From NCBI RefSeq assembly GCF_024497955.1, contig NZ_JANHKP010000012.1, positions 180,958-244,957 of the forward strand: a stretch of DNA of 64,000 bases. The letters run 5' to 3'. The notes under the pieces are model-generated. The model worked only from the letters and a program-made list of their open reading frames with translations, was not told the origin of the DNA and did no database searches. This DNA comes from Streptomyces sp. C10-9-1 (GTDB taxonomy: Bacteria; Actinomycetota; Actinomycetes; Streptomycetales; Streptomycetaceae). Below, piece after piece: positions 17,964-28,496 of this stretch; within the stretch, counting starts at the first letter, position 1; the number at the start of each line of letters is the position of its first letter. The position numbers were made by a program, and so were the translations under genes.

Positions 17964-18824
17964 ATGACTGCCCAGATTCTCGACGGCAAGGCCACCGCAG
18001 CCGCGATCAAGTCCGACCTGACCGCCCGCGTGGCGGCCCTCAAGGAGCGGGGGGTCACCCCGGGGCTCGGTACCCTGCTGGTCGGCGACGACCCGGGGAG
18101 CCGCTGGTACGTCAACGGCAAGCACCGGGACTGCGCCCAGGTCGGCATCGCCTCCATCCAGCGTGAACTGCCCGCCTCCGCCACCCAGGAGGAGATCGAG
18201 GCGGTCGTCCGGGAGCTCAACGACAACCCCGAGTGCACCGGCTACATCGTGCAGCTCCCGCTTCCCGAGGGCATCGACGCCAACCGGGTCCTGGAGCTGA
18301 TGGACCCGGCCAAGGACGCCGACGGGCTCCACCCGATGAGCCTGGGCCGGCTGGTGCTCGGCATCGAGGGCCCGCTGCCGTGCACCCCGTACGGCATCGT
18401 GCAGCTGCTGCGCCACCACGACGTGCGGATCAAGGGAGCGCACGTGGTGGTCGTCGGCCGGGGCATCACCATCGGGCGGCCGATGCCGCTGGTGCTGACC
18501 CGCAAGTCGGAGAACGCCACGGTGACGCAGTGCCACACCGGCACCCGCGACCTCTCCTCCCACCTGCGGCAGGCCGACATCATCGTGGCGGCCGCCGGTG
18601 TGCCGCACCTGGTCAAGCCGGAGGACGTGAAGCCCGGCGCGGCCGTACTGGACGTCGGCGTCAGCCGGGACGAGAACGGCAAGATCGTCGGGGACGTGCA
18701 CCCGGGTGTCGCCGAGGTCGCGGGCTGGGTCGCCCCCAACCCGGGCGGGGTGGGGCCGATGACCCGCGCCCAGCTGCTCGTCAACGTGGTCGAGGCGGCC
18801 GAGCGCGCCGCCGCCGAGGGCTGA
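17964..18824 (+). CDS. folD: Methylene-THF dehydrogenase / methenyl-THF cyclohydrolase
   Basis: A 286-residue bifunctional enzyme that makes 10-formyl-THF from 5,10-methylene-THF with NADP, feeding PurN and PurH. The catalytic Y...K pair is in W-Y-V-N-G-K-H-R-D-C. Q-L-P-L-P and the P-C-T-P-Y-G-I motif line the folate site. V-V-V-G-R-G-I-T-I-G-R-P is the nucleotide-binding loop (usual form G-R-S-x-I-V-G). GGAGG lies 8 nt before the ATG. The DUF3017 gene follows 50 bp later. Confidence 0.96.
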   Translation: MTAQILDGKATAAAIKSDLTARVAALKERGVTPGLGTLLVGDDPGSRWYVNGKHRDCAQVGIASIQRELPASATQEEIEAVVRELNDNPECTGYIVQLPLPEGIDANRVLELMDPAKDADGLHPMSLGRLVLGIEGPLPCTPYGIVQLLRHHDVRIKGAHVVVVGRGITIGRPMPLVLTRKSENATVTQCHTGTRDLSSHLRQADIIVAAAGVPHLVKPEDVKPGAAVLDVGVSRDENGKIVGDVHPGVAEVAGWVAPNPGGVGPMTRAQLLVNVVEAAERAAAEG

Positions 18825-18874
18825 CCGGGCCGAGGGCCGCACGGGCCGACAGGGAAGGGCGGAGGGCCGGCGCG

Positions 18875-19435
18875 ATGGGCGCAGAATCGAACGAGGTCTC
18901 CGGCGCGGACACGCCCGCGCCGCCCGCTGCCGCGCGCGGGGCCGGGCGTCCCCCGGCCGTCGTCGGGAGCGGAGCACCGTCCCCGGAGCCGGCGGACGGC
19001 CCCGGGCGGGCGGACGCCGAAGCGCCGGGCGGGCACCCCGCCTCGCGCCGTCCGCCCGCCGTGACCCGCGACACCGCCCGTCCCGAGGGCGGCGGGCGTG
19101 CCGCCCCGGGCGACGCGCCCGCCCCGGTCCGGCAGTGGCCCCTGCTCACGGTCCTCGGGATGACGGGGGCGGGCCTGGTCGTCGTCGGCACCGACGCCTT
19201 CGCCGACGCCTTCCGGATCGGCACGCTGCTGATCGGCGTCGCCCTGCTCACCGGGGCCGTGCTGCGCCGGGTGCTCGGGCCGGTCGGGATGCTGGCGGTG
19301 CGCTCCCGCTTCACGGACATGATCACCTACGGCGTGCTGGGCGCGGCGATCGTGCTGCTGGCGCTGGTGGCCCAGCCGGACCCGTGGCTGGACATCCCGA
19401 TCCTGGAGGACGCGGTCCAGTTCACGGTCCGCTGA
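18875..19435 (+). CDS. DUF3017 membrane protein
   Basis: A 186-residue protein. The first 85 residues are Ala/Pro/Gly-rich. The C-terminal 100 residues contain three hydrophobic helices (L-L-T-V-L-G-M-T-G-A-G-L-V-V-V; I-G-T-L-L-I-G-V-A-L-L; Y-G-V-L-G-A-A-I-V-L-L-A-L-V) typical of DUF3017. The family occurs next to folD in actinobacteria; its function is unknown. GGAGG lies about 9 nt before the ATG. It is probably cotranscribed with folD and ends at a strong hairpin. Confidence 0.85.
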   Translation: MGAESNEVSGADTPAPPAAARGAGRPPAVVGSGAPSPEPADGPGRADAEAPGGHPASRRPPAVTRDTARPEGGGRAAPGDAPAPVRQWPLLTVLGMTGAGLVVVGTDAFADAFRIGTLLIGVALLTGAVLRRVLGPVGMLAVRSRFTDMITYGVLGAAIVLLALVAQPDPWLDIPILEDAVQFTVR

Positions 19436-19479
19436 CGGCCGACGCCCCGCGGCCGGGCCGCGGTCCCCACGGCACGGGA

Positions 19480-19519
19480 ACGGCGCCCGTCCTCTCCCCC
19501 GAGGGAGGACGGGCGCCGT
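19480..19519 (+). terminator. folD-DUF3017 terminator
   Basis: Perfect 15-bp stem (19480-19494 with 19505-19519), 10-nt loop. Confidence 0.75.
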
Positions 19520-19825
19520 CGTGCGTCCAGGGTCATGGACGTGCCAAGAGGGTTTCAAGGCCGGTCCTGCGGCTGTGGCGCGGAAGTGACCATTCCGCAA
19601 TCGTGTGATCGTTCTGCCACAAGCGGGTGCGGGGCGGGGGCCCCGCCCCGGCCACCGATACGGACGAGCCCCGGTGCACGGGGCCGGGGGCGGGCGGGGC
19701 CCCCGGTCGGATAGCCTGGTCCGCCGGAAGTCTCTTCACGTCAAGATTCAGGTCGGGGCGTGGCCGGGACCTCCCGTTCGAGGGGCAGCGCTGCCCCCAC
19801 CGCCAGCTGTCTTACGGAGATCGCC
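19520..19825. other. Upstream region of mdh
   Basis: No gene is visible. A GATAGCCT at about 19709-19716 could be a -10 box, giving a leader of about 100 nt. I see no -35 consensus, riboswitch fold or operator I can name. Confidence 0.4.
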
Positions 19826-20815
19826 ATGACCCGCACTCCCGTCAACGTCACCGTGACCGGCGCGGCCGGCCAGATCGGCTACGCGCTGCTCTTCCGTATC
19901 GCCTCGGGCCACCTGCTCGGCGCGGACGTGCCGGTCAAGCTGCGCCTGCTGGAGATCCCGCAGGGCATCAAGGCCGCCGAGGGCACCGCCATGGAGCTCG
20001 ACGACTGCGCCTTCCCCCTGCTCAGGGGCATCGACATCACCGACGACCCGAACGTGGCCTTCGACGGTGCGAACATCGCCCTGCTCGTCGGCGCCCGCCC
20101 CCGCACCAAGGGCATGGAGCGCGGCGACCTGCTCTCCGCCAACGGCGGCATCTTCAAGCCGCAGGGCAAGGCCATCAACGACAACGCCGCGGACGACGTC
20201 AAGGTCCTGGTCGTCGGCAACCCGGCCAACACCAACGCCCTGATCGCCCAGGCCGCCGCCCCGGACGTACCGGCCGAGCGCTTCACCGCGATGACCCGCC
20301 TGGACCACAACCGCGCCATCTCGCAGCTGGCCGCGAAGACGGGCGCCGACGTCTCCGACATCAAGCGCCTGACCATCTGGGGCAACCACTCCGCGACCCA
20401 GTACCCGGACATCTTCCACGCCACGGTCGCCGGCAAGAACGCCGCCGAGGTCGTCTCGGACGAGAAGTGGCTGGCCGACGCGTTCATCCCGACCGTCGCC
20501 AAGCGCGGTGCGGCGATCATCGAGGCCCGGGGCGCCTCCTCCGCGGCCTCGGCCGCCAACGCCGCCATCGACCACGTCCACACCTGGGTCAACGGCACCG
20601 CCGAGGGCGACTGGACCTCCATGGGCATCCCGTCCGACGGCTCCTACGGCGTCCCGGAGGGCATCATCTCCTCCTTCCCCGTCACCTGCGCGGGCGGCTC
20701 CTACGAGATCGTGCAGGGCCTGGACGTCAACGAGTTCTCCCGTGCGCGCATCGACGCCTCGGTGCAGGAGCTCGTCGAGGAGCGCGACGCGGTCCGCGGA
20801 CTCGGCCTCATCTGA
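19826..20815 (+). CDS. mdh: Malate dehydrogenase
   Basis: A 329-residue NAD-dependent malate dehydrogenase, oxidising malate to oxaloacetate in the TCA cycle. The Rossmann loop is G-A-A-G-Q-I-G-Y. The active-site loop R-P-R-T-K-G-M-E-R-G-D-L-L and the catalytic H in I-W-G-N-H-S are intact. This is the long MDH type shared with cytosolic enzymes. GGAGA precedes the ATG. It is a single-gene unit ending in a strong hairpin. Confidence 0.97.
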   Translation: MTRTPVNVTVTGAAGQIGYALLFRIASGHLLGADVPVKLRLLEIPQGIKAAEGTAMELDDCAFPLLRGIDITDDPNVAFDGANIALLVGARPRTKGMERGDLLSANGGIFKPQGKAINDNAADDVKVLVVGNPANTNALIAQAAAPDVPAERFTAMTRLDHNRAISQLAAKTGADVSDIKRLTIWGNHSATQYPDIFHATVAGKNAAEVVSDEKWLADAFIPTVAKRGAAIIEARGASSAASAANAAIDHVHTWVNGTAEGDWTSMGIPSDGSYGVPEGIISSFPVTCAGGSYEIVQGLDVNEFSRARIDASVQELVEERDAVRGLGLI

Positions 20816-20844
20816 CGGGTCCCTCCGCCCGCCCCGCACACGCA

Positions 20845-20884
20845 CGCACCGCCCCCGTCGGCTCCGGCTGACGGGGGCGGTGCG
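20845..20884 (+). terminator. mdh terminator
   Basis: Perfect 15-bp stem (20845-20859 with 20870-20884) followed by a short T run; the best conventional terminator in the window. Confidence 0.85.
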
Positions 20885-21229
20885 TTTGCGCGTCCGCGCA
20901 CCCGCCGTGCGCGGCTCGCCCGTCAGGGTGGAGCCGTGTCCGGAGGGTTGACGGAGGGGCCCTCGGCCGCCCCGGCCTGTCGGCGGCGCCGCTTCCGGGG
21001 CGCGGCCGCCGGCGGGTGCGGGGGCGGCCCTGCTCGGCCCGTGGTGACTCAACGACGGGATGAACCAGACAAAAGGGCTCCAAATGCTCGCGCTTTGGGG
21101 GCCGGAAAGTGAAACAGGCCACTTTCCGTGAAGTGCTGCGCATGGTTTTTCGGTCCCGGGGCAGGCGGCCAGACCGCCGGGTCGTGCCCGGCAGGGGGAC
21201 GAATCGGTAACGAAAGGCCATAACGCGAC
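20885..21229. other. Leader and control region of the betaine operon
   Basis: No gene is seen. From 21060 to 21170 the sequence is less GC-rich than its surroundings and contains the inverted repeat at 21104-21127 and a weaker CCAAA...TTTGG dyad just before it. Promoter boxes are not clear. Confidence 0.5.
21104..21127. promoter_or_regulatory. Candidate operator of the betaine operon
   Basis: Perfect 8-bp inverted repeat GGAAAGTG-N8-CACTTTCC, 103 bp upstream of the dehydrogenase start. Confidence 0.45.
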
Positions 21230-22717
21230 GTGTCGGCAGCACAACAGAGCATCCATGTGGGCGGAGAATGGCGCGCAGCCGTCTCCGGGGCCACGCGCGA
21301 GATCATCGACCCCGTCGACGCGAGCGTCTTCGCCGTCGTCGCCGAGGGTGGCGCGGTGGACACCGACGAGGCGGTAGCCGCCGCACGGGCGGCCTTCGAC
21401 GACGGCTCCTGGCCGCGCACCCCGGTCGCCGAGCGTGCCGCGCTGCTGCGCCGGGTCGCCGACCTGCTGGAGCGCGACCGCGAGAAGCTCGGCGCCCTGG
21501 AGAGCCGCGACGCGGGCAAGACGCTGGAGGAGGGGCGCGTCGACATCGACTGCGTCCGCGACGCCTTCCGCTACTTCGCCGACCTCGTGGCGGGGGAGGG
21601 CGGCGGTCGCGTCGTCGACGCCGGGTCGGACGAGATCCACAGCGTCGTCGTCCACGAGCCCGTCGGCGTCTGCGCGCTGATCACGCCGTGGAACTACCCG
21701 CTGCTCCAGGCCAGCTGGAAGATCGCCCCGGCGCTGGCCGCGGGCAACACCTTCGTGATCAAGCCCAGCGAGATCACCCCGCTGACCACCGTCGCGCTGG
21801 TCGAGCTGCTGATGGAGGCCGGCCTGCCGCTCGGCGCGGCCAACATCGTCACCGGCCCCGGCGCCACCGTCGGTGCCCGGCTCGCCGAGCACCCCGACGT
21901 CGACCTGGTCTCCTTCACCGGTGGCCTGGTCAGCGGCACCAAGGTCGCCAAGGCCGCCGCCGACTCCGTCAAGAAGGTCGCCCTCGAACTCGGCGGCAAG
22001 AACCCCAACGTGGTCTTCGCCGACGCCTGCGCCACCCCGGAGGGCTTCGACACCGCCGTCGACCAGGCCCTCAACGCGGCCTTCATCCACAGCGGCCAGG
22101 TCTGCTCCGCCGGGTCCCGGCTGATCGTCGAGGAGTCCGTCCGCGACCGCTTCGTCGCCGAACTCGCCCGCCGCGCGGAGCTGATCCGCCTCGGCCGCGG
22201 CACCGACGAGGGCGTGGAGTGCGGCCCGCTCGTCTCCGCCGCGCAGCTGGCGAAGACCGAGGACTTCGTGGCCTCCGCCCTGAAGGAGGGCGCCGTGCTG
22301 AGGGCCGGTGGCGTCAGGCCCGAGGGGCCCGGCTACTTCTACCGCCCCACCGTGCTGGACCACTGCCACCGCGGGATGCGCGTCATCCGCGAGGAGGTCT
22401 TCGGCCCGGTCCTCACCGTCGAGACCTTCCGCACCGAGGACGAGGCCGTGGCCCTCGCCAACGACACCGAGTACGGCCTGGCCGGCGGCGTGTGGACCGC
22501 CGACGCGGGCCGCGCCCGCCGGATGGCCGCCCGGCTGCGCCACGGCACCGTCTGGATCAACGACTTCCACCCCTACCTGCCGCAGGCGGAGTGGGGCGGC
22601 TTCGGCAAGTCCGGCATCGGCCGCGAGCTCGGCCCCACCGGCCTGGCCGAGTACCGGGAGTCCAAGCACATCTACCAGAACCTCGCTCCGCGTCCCGTGC
22701 GCTGGTTCGCGGGCTGA
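21230..22717 (+). CDS. betB: Betaine aldehyde dehydrogenase
   Basis: A 495-residue NAD(P)-dependent aldehyde dehydrogenase oxidising betaine aldehyde to glycine betaine, the osmoprotectant. The catalytic residues are E253 (L-E-L-G-G-K-N) and C292 (S-G-Q-V-C-S-A-G-S-R). The cofactor motifs T-P-W-N-Y-P and S-F-T-G-G are present; the second is usually S-F-T-G-S. The start is a GTG with only a weak AAAGG upstream. It is first of five genes for choline oxidation and betaine uptake. Substrate is inferred from the neighbours. Confidence 0.9.
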   Translation: MSAAQQSIHVGGEWRAAVSGATREIIDPVDASVFAVVAEGGAVDTDEAVAAARAAFDDGSWPRTPVAERAALLRRVADLLERDREKLGALESRDAGKTLEEGRVDIDCVRDAFRYFADLVAGEGGGRVVDAGSDEIHSVVVHEPVGVCALITPWNYPLLQASWKIAPALAAGNTFVIKPSEITPLTTVALVELLMEAGLPLGAANIVTGPGATVGARLAEHPDVDLVSFTGGLVSGTKVAKAAADSVKKVALELGGKNPNVVFADACATPEGFDTAVDQALNAAFIHSGQVCSAGSRLIVEESVRDRFVAELARRAELIRLGRGTDEGVECGPLVSAAQLAKTEDFVASALKEGAVLRAGGVRPEGPGYFYRPTVLDHCHRGMRVIREEVFGPVLTVETFRTEDEAVALANDTEYGLAGGVWTADAGRARRMAARLRHGTVWINDFHPYLPQAEWGGFGKSGIGRELGPTGLAEYRESKHIYQNLAPRPVRWFAG

Positions 22718-22739
22718 CCGGAGAGAGGGAGACACGCAC

Positions 22740-24265
22740 ATGAACGACCACCAGGAAGACCTCTACGACTACGTCGTCGTCGGCGGCGGCACCGCCGGCT
22801 CGGTCATCGCCTCCCGGCTCACCGAGGACCCCGGCACCACCGTCGCCGTCATCGAGGGCGGCCCCAGCGACGTCGGCCGCGAAGACGTGCTCACGCTGCG
22901 CCGGTGGATGGGCCTGCTCGGGGGCGAGCTGGACTACGACTACCCCACGACCGAGCAGCCCCGCGGCAACTCGCACATCCGCCACAGCCGCGCCCGGGTG
23001 CTGGGCGGCTGCTCCTCCCACAACACCCTGATCGCCTTCAAGCCGCTGCCCTCCGACTGGGACGAGTGGGCGGAGGCCGGGGCCGAGGGCTGGGACGCCG
23101 CGTCCATGGACCCCTACTTCCCCAGGCTGCGCAACAACATCGTCCCCGTCGACGAGGCCGACCGGAACGCCATCGCGCGCGACTTCGTCGACGCCGCCCA
23201 GGGCGCGCTCGGCGTCCCGCGCGTCGAGGGCTTCAACCGGAAGCCCTTCCACGAGGGCGTCGGCTTCTTCGACCTCGCCTACCACCCGGAGAACAACAAG
23301 CGCTCCTCCGCCTCGGTCGCCTACCTCCACCCCTTCCTGGACCGGCCGAACCTCCACATCGCGCTGGAGACCTGGGCCTTCCGGCTGGAGCTGGACGGCA
23401 CCCGCGCCACCGGCGTGCACGTGCGCACCCAGGACGGCGAGGAGCGCCTGGTGCGCGCGAGGCGCGAGGTGCTGGTGTGCGCCGGCGCCGTGGACACGCC
23501 GCGCCTGCTGATGCACTCCGGCATTGGCCCCCGGGCCGACCTGGAGAAGCTCGGCATCCCGGTCGTGCACGACCTGCCCGGCGTCGGCGAGAACCTGCTC
23601 GACCACCCCGAGTCGGTCATCGTCTGGGAGACCCACGGGCCCATCCCGGAGAACTCCGCGATGGACTCCGACGCGGGGCTGTTCGTCCGCCGCGACGACT
23701 CCGAGCGCGGCCCGGACCTGATGTTCCACTTCTACCAGGTGCCCTTCACCGACAACCCCGAGCGCCTCGGCTACGAACGCCCCGCGCACGGCGTGTCGAT
23801 GACCCCGAACATCCCCAAGCCGCGCAGCCGCGGCCGGCTCTACCTCACCAGCGCCGACCCCGAGGTCAAGCCCGCCCTCGACTTCCGGTACTTCACCGAC
23901 GAGGACGACTACGACGGCCGCACCCTCGTCGACGGCATCCGCATCGCCCGCGAGATCGCCGCCCGCGAGCCGCTCGCGGGCTGGCTCAAGCGGGAGGTCT
24001 GCCCGGGGCCCGAGGTCACCTCCGACGAGGAGCTGAGCGAGTACGCGCGCAAGGTCGCGCACACCGTCTACCACCCGGCCGGAACCTGCCGGATGGGCGC
24101 CGCCGACGACGAACTCGCCGTCGTCGCACCCGACCTGAGGATCCGGGGCCTGGAGGGCATCCGGATCGCCGACGCGTCCGTCTTCCCGACCATGACCGCC
24201 GTGAACCCGATGATCGGCGTGCTCATGGTCGGCGAGAAGTGCGCGGACCTGCTGGGAGGCAACCG

Positions 24266-24269
<4 letters not shown>
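22740..24269 (+). CDS. betA: GMC-family choline dehydrogenase
   Basis: A 509-residue FAD-dependent GMC oxidoreductase. The N-terminal dinucleotide fold reads V-V-V-G-G-G-T-A-G-S-V-I-A-S-R-L. The C-terminal active-site pair is H445 (Y-H-P-A-G-T-C-R-M-G) and N489 (A-V-N-P-M-I-G). It would oxidise choline to betaine aldehyde for the dehydrogenase encoded just upstream. It is shorter than E. coli BetA (about 556), so another alcohol substrate is possible. GGAGAGAGGGAG precedes the ATG. The stop overlaps the next start (ATGA). Confidence 0.85.
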
Positions 24270-25362
<1,093 letters not shown>

Positions 25363-25366
<4 letters not shown>

Positions 25367-25416
25367 TACCGCATCCCAGAACCCACGCGGCCCCCGAGGG
25401 GCGGTGGACGCCATGA
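25363..25416 (+). CDS. 17-codon linking ORF between transporter genes (doubtful)
   Basis: This GTG-started ORF begins inside the ATPase stop (GTGA) and its TGA overlaps the ATG of the permease gene (ATGA). It would let one ribosome pass from the ATPase gene to the permease gene by two re-initiations. No homology is claimed for the 17-residue product, and chance is possible. Confidence 0.25.
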
Positions 25417-27410
25417 GCGCCACCGCCACGGCGCGGCCCGCGCCCGAGAAGACGGCCCCCGCCGTCACCGCCTCCCGCCCCTCCCTCGCCGAGCTGCTGC
25501 GCCACCCCCTGCGCGGGAAGCTCGCGGTCCTGGCCCTGGTCGCGGCCGTGGTCGTACCGACCGCCGCCCTGCTGTGGGGCACCGGTGCCTGGCCCGAGAA
25601 CCTGACCGCGGACATCTCCGCCCCGCTCGACGACGCCAACCGGTGGGTCATCGACAACCGCGACACCCACCCGCTGTTCCTGTACTTCCTGCTGCACCTG
25701 TCCAACACGGCCACCGACGCCGTCGGCAGCGTGTACGACGTGCTCGACGCCATGGGCTGGACCGGCGTCCTGGCCGCCGCCGTGCTGTTCGCCTGGCGTG
25801 CCGCCGGCCTCGGCCGCCCCGGCGCCAAGGTCGCCGCCACCGCCTTCGGCGCCTTCGCCGTCTGCGGGCTGCTGGGCATGTGGGACGCCACGCTGCTCAC
25901 CCTCGCGCTGATGGTGGTGGCAGTCACCCTGGCGGCTCTGCTCGGCATGGCCATCGGCCTGCTCGCCGGGCTCTCCGACCGGGTGGACCGCGCCCTGCGC
26001 CCGGTCCTCGACACCATGCAGGTGCTGCCCGCCTTCGCCTACCTGCTCCCGTTCGTGCTGGTCTTCGGCACCGGCACGCCCGCGGCCCTGTTCTGCACCG
26101 TCATCTACGCCGCACCGCCCATGGCCCGGCTGACCGCGCTCGGGCTGCGCGGCGCGGATCCGTCGGTGCTGGAGGCGGTCACCTCGCTGGGCACCAGCCC
26201 CTGGCAGCGGCTGCGCACGGCCCGGCTGCCGCTGGCCCGCAAGCAGATGCTGCTCGGCCTCAACCAGACGATCATGATGGCGCTGTCCATGGTGGTCATC
26301 GCCGCGCTCGTGGGCGCCGGCGGTCTCGGTGAAGAGGTCTACTCGGCGCTGTCCACCGTCGACGTCGGCAAGGCGCTCGCGGCGGGCATCCCGATCGTGC
26401 TCATCGCCGTGTGGCTGGACCGCACCACCGGCGCGGCCGGGGACCGCATCGGCCAGGGGGCGCCGGGCGCCGGCCTGCTGCACGGCCGCTCCGCCTGGGC
26501 CCTGGTCGCCGGCGGCGTCGCCGCGGCCGTCGCCGCGCGGTTCGCGGTCGGCGCCGCCTGGCCCGAGGGCTGGACGGTCAACATCTCCACGCCCGTCAAC
26601 CAGGCGCAGGCGTGGGTCACCGACAACCTGTCCTCGGGCGTGCCGCTGCTCGGCGGGACCGAGGTGTGGTCGGAGAACTTCACCCTGTGGATCCTCAACC
26701 CCCTGCGCGACGGCCTGATGTGGCTGCCCTGGTGGTCCGTCCTGCTGCTGGTCGCCGCGATCGCCTGGCTGGTCGGCTCCTGGGTCTCCGCCCTCACCGC
26801 GACGGCCGCTATGTCGCTGATCGGCGTGCTGGGTGTGTGGACGAAGTCCCTGGACACGCTCTCGCAGGTGCTCGCCGCCCTCGTCGTGACGCTGATCCTC
26901 GGCGTGGCCGCCGGTGTGCTGTGCGCCCGGGCCGGACGGCTGGAACGCTGGCTGCGGCCGCTGCTCGACGCCATGCAGACCATGCCGCAGTTCGTCTACC
27001 TGATCCCCGTCGTCGCCCTGTTCGGCGTCACCCGCACCTCGGCGATCATCGCCGCGGTCGTGTACGCCCTGCCCGCGGTGGTGCGCATCACCGCCCAGGG
27101 CGTGCGCGAGGTCGACCCGGCGGCGATGGAGGCCGCCCGCTCGCTGGGAGCCTCCACCCGGCAGCAGCTGCTCCAGGTGCAGCTGCCGCTCGCCCGGCCG
27201 GCGCTCCGCCTCGCCGTCAACCAGGGCGTCGTCCTCGTACTCGCCGTGGTCGTCGTCGGCGGCCTCGTCGGCGGCGGTGCCCTCGGCTACGACGTGGTCA
27301 AGGGCCTGTCCCGTGGCGAGATGGGCCTCGGCATGACCGCAGGAGTGGCCATCGTCTGCCTCGGCCTCGTCCTCGACCGGGTCACCCAGTCCGCCCGCAA
27401 GCGCGGCTGA
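25413..27410 (+). CDS. Glycine betaine ABC transporter, fused double permease
   Basis: A 665-residue protein with two ProW-type permease modules in tandem. Each has an EAA loop: G-A-D-P-S-V-L-E-A-V-T-S-L-G near 250 and E-V-D-P-A-A-M-E-A-A-R-S-L-G near 570. Each half begins with an extracytoplasmic segment of matching pattern (A-W-P-E-N-L-T-A-D-I-S; A-W-P-E-G-W-T-V-N-I-S), so the gene arose by internal duplication. The two halves would replace the usual homodimer. The ATG at 25413 has GAGGGG 11 nt upstream; a GTG at 25404 is too close to it. Confidence 0.9.
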   Translation: MSATATARPAPEKTAPAVTASRPSLAELLRHPLRGKLAVLALVAAVVVPTAALLWGTGAWPENLTADISAPLDDANRWVIDNRDTHPLFLYFLLHLSNTATDAVGSVYDVLDAMGWTGVLAAAVLFAWRAAGLGRPGAKVAATAFGAFAVCGLLGMWDATLLTLALMVVAVTLAALLGMAIGLLAGLSDRVDRALRPVLDTMQVLPAFAYLLPFVLVFGTGTPAALFCTVIYAAPPMARLTALGLRGADPSVLEAVTSLGTSPWQRLRTARLPLARKQMLLGLNQTIMMALSMVVIAALVGAGGLGEEVYSALSTVDVGKALAAGIPIVLIAVWLDRTTGAAGDRIGQGAPGAGLLHGRSAWALVAGGVAAAVAARFAVGAAWPEGWTVNISTPVNQAQAWVTDNLSSGVPLLGGTEVWSENFTLWILNPLRDGLMWLPWWSVLLLVAAIAWLVGSWVSALTATAAMSLIGVLGVWTKSLDTLSQVLAALVVTLILGVAAGVLCARAGRLERWLRPLLDAMQTMPQFVYLIPVVALFGVTRTSAIIAAVVYALPAVVRITAQGVREVDPAAMEAARSLGASTRQQLLQVQLPLARPALRLAVNQGVVLVLAVVVVGGLVGGGALGYDVVKGLSRGEMGLGMTAGVAIVCLGLVLDRVTQSARKRG

Positions 27411-27487
27411 GGCGCCCTCCGGGCCCTCGTCCCCGCCCCCGTCCCCCCGTTTCACCCAACCCTCGTCCCACACCAGGAGCACCACCC

Positions 27488-28447
27488 ATGCGAAAGCTCA
27501 CCAGAACCACCCGCGTCGCCGCCGCTGCCACCGCCGTGTTCGGCATGGTCGCGCTCAGTGCCTGCGGCGCCGCCGAGACCGGCAAGAGCCAGGACGCCAA
27601 GGGCGACAAGACCGTCAAGCTGACCGTCCCGTCCTGGGTCGGCGCGCAGGCCAACACCGCGGTCGCGGCCTACATCCTCGAGAGCGAGCTCGGCTACGAG
27701 GTCAAGCAGCAGCAGATGGGCGAGGTGCTCGCCTGGGACGCGCTGTCCAAGGGCGACATCGACGCGATCATGGAGGACTGGGGCCACCCCAAGGAGGAGA
27801 AGCGCTACATCGAGGACAAGAAGACCGTCGTCAAGGGCGGCGACCTCGGTGTCGAGGGCCACATCGGCTGGTTCGTCCCGAAGTACTTCGCGGACGAGAA
27901 CCCCGACGTGACCGACTGGAAGAACCTCAACAAGTACGCCGACCAGTTCCGCACCGCGGAGAGCGGCGACAAGGGCGAGATCCTCGAGGGCTCCCCCGAC
28001 TACGTCACCAACGACGACGCGATCATCAAGAACCTCGACCTGAACCTCAAGACGAACTACTCGGGTTCCGAGGCCGCGCAGATCACGGCGATCAAGAAGT
28101 ACGCCAAGGAGAAGAAGCCCTTCCTGACGTACTGGTGGACGCCGCAGTGGCTGAACGCCGAGGTCGACCTGGTCGAGGTCCAGCTCCCCGAGTACACCGA
28201 GGGCTGCGACGCCGACCCGGAGAAGGTCGCCTGCGCCTACCCGGTCACCTCGCTGCAGAAGTTCCTCAACGCCGACTTCGCCGAGAACGGCGGGGACGCG
28301 GCCCAGTTCCTGAAGAACTTCACGTGGAGCACCGAGCAGCAGAACGAGGTCGCCCAGATGATCGCGGGCGACAAGATGGAGCCCGAGGCCGCGGCCAAGA
28401 AGTGGGTCGAGGCCAACGAGGACACCTGGAAGAAGTGGATGCCGTAG
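27488..28447 (+). CDS. Glycine betaine-binding lipoprotein
   Basis: A 319-residue OpuAC-type substrate-binding lipoprotein. The signal peptide ends at lipobox V-A-L-S-A-C with C26 as the lipidated residue. Tryptophans expected to form the quaternary-ammonium cage are visible (P-S-W-V-G, D-W-G-H-P, I-G-W-F-V-P, Y-W-W-T-P-Q-W). It is the last gene of the operon, 77 bp after the permease. It delivers betaine or proline betaine to the permease. Confidence 0.94.
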   Translation: MRKLTRTTRVAAAATAVFGMVALSACGAAETGKSQDAKGDKTVKLTVPSWVGAQANTAVAAYILESELGYEVKQQQMGEVLAWDALSKGDIDAIMEDWGHPKEEKRYIEDKKTVVKGGDLGVEGHIGWFVPKYFADENPDVTDWKNLNKYADQFRTAESGDKGEILEGSPDYVTNDDAIIKNLDLNLKTNYSGSEAAQITAIKKYAKEKKPFLTYWWTPQWLNAEVDLVEVQLPEYTEGCDADPEKVACAYPVTSLQKFLNADFAENGGDAAQFLKNFTWSTEQQNEVAQMIAGDKMEPEAAAKKWVEANEDTWKKWMP

Positions 28448-28470
28448 GCGGCACCGCCTCCACGGCCACC

Positions 28471-28496
28471 GGGGCCGGGCCGTCGGGCCCGGCCCC
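28471..28496 (+). terminator. Terminator of the betaine operon
   Basis: Perfect 11-bp stem GGGGCCGGGCC with GGCCCGGCCCC and a GTCG loop, 24 bp after the last stop. Confidence 0.7.

Noticed and set aside
19748..22741. 997-codon minus-strand ORF and other very long antisense ORFs (for example 59775-63260, 8063-11791)
   Set aside because: They mirror strong plus-strand genes (mdh, betB, sucCD, hexosaminidase), have repetitive Gly/Arg/Val or Asp-rich composition and no domain; long shadows are expected at this GC content.
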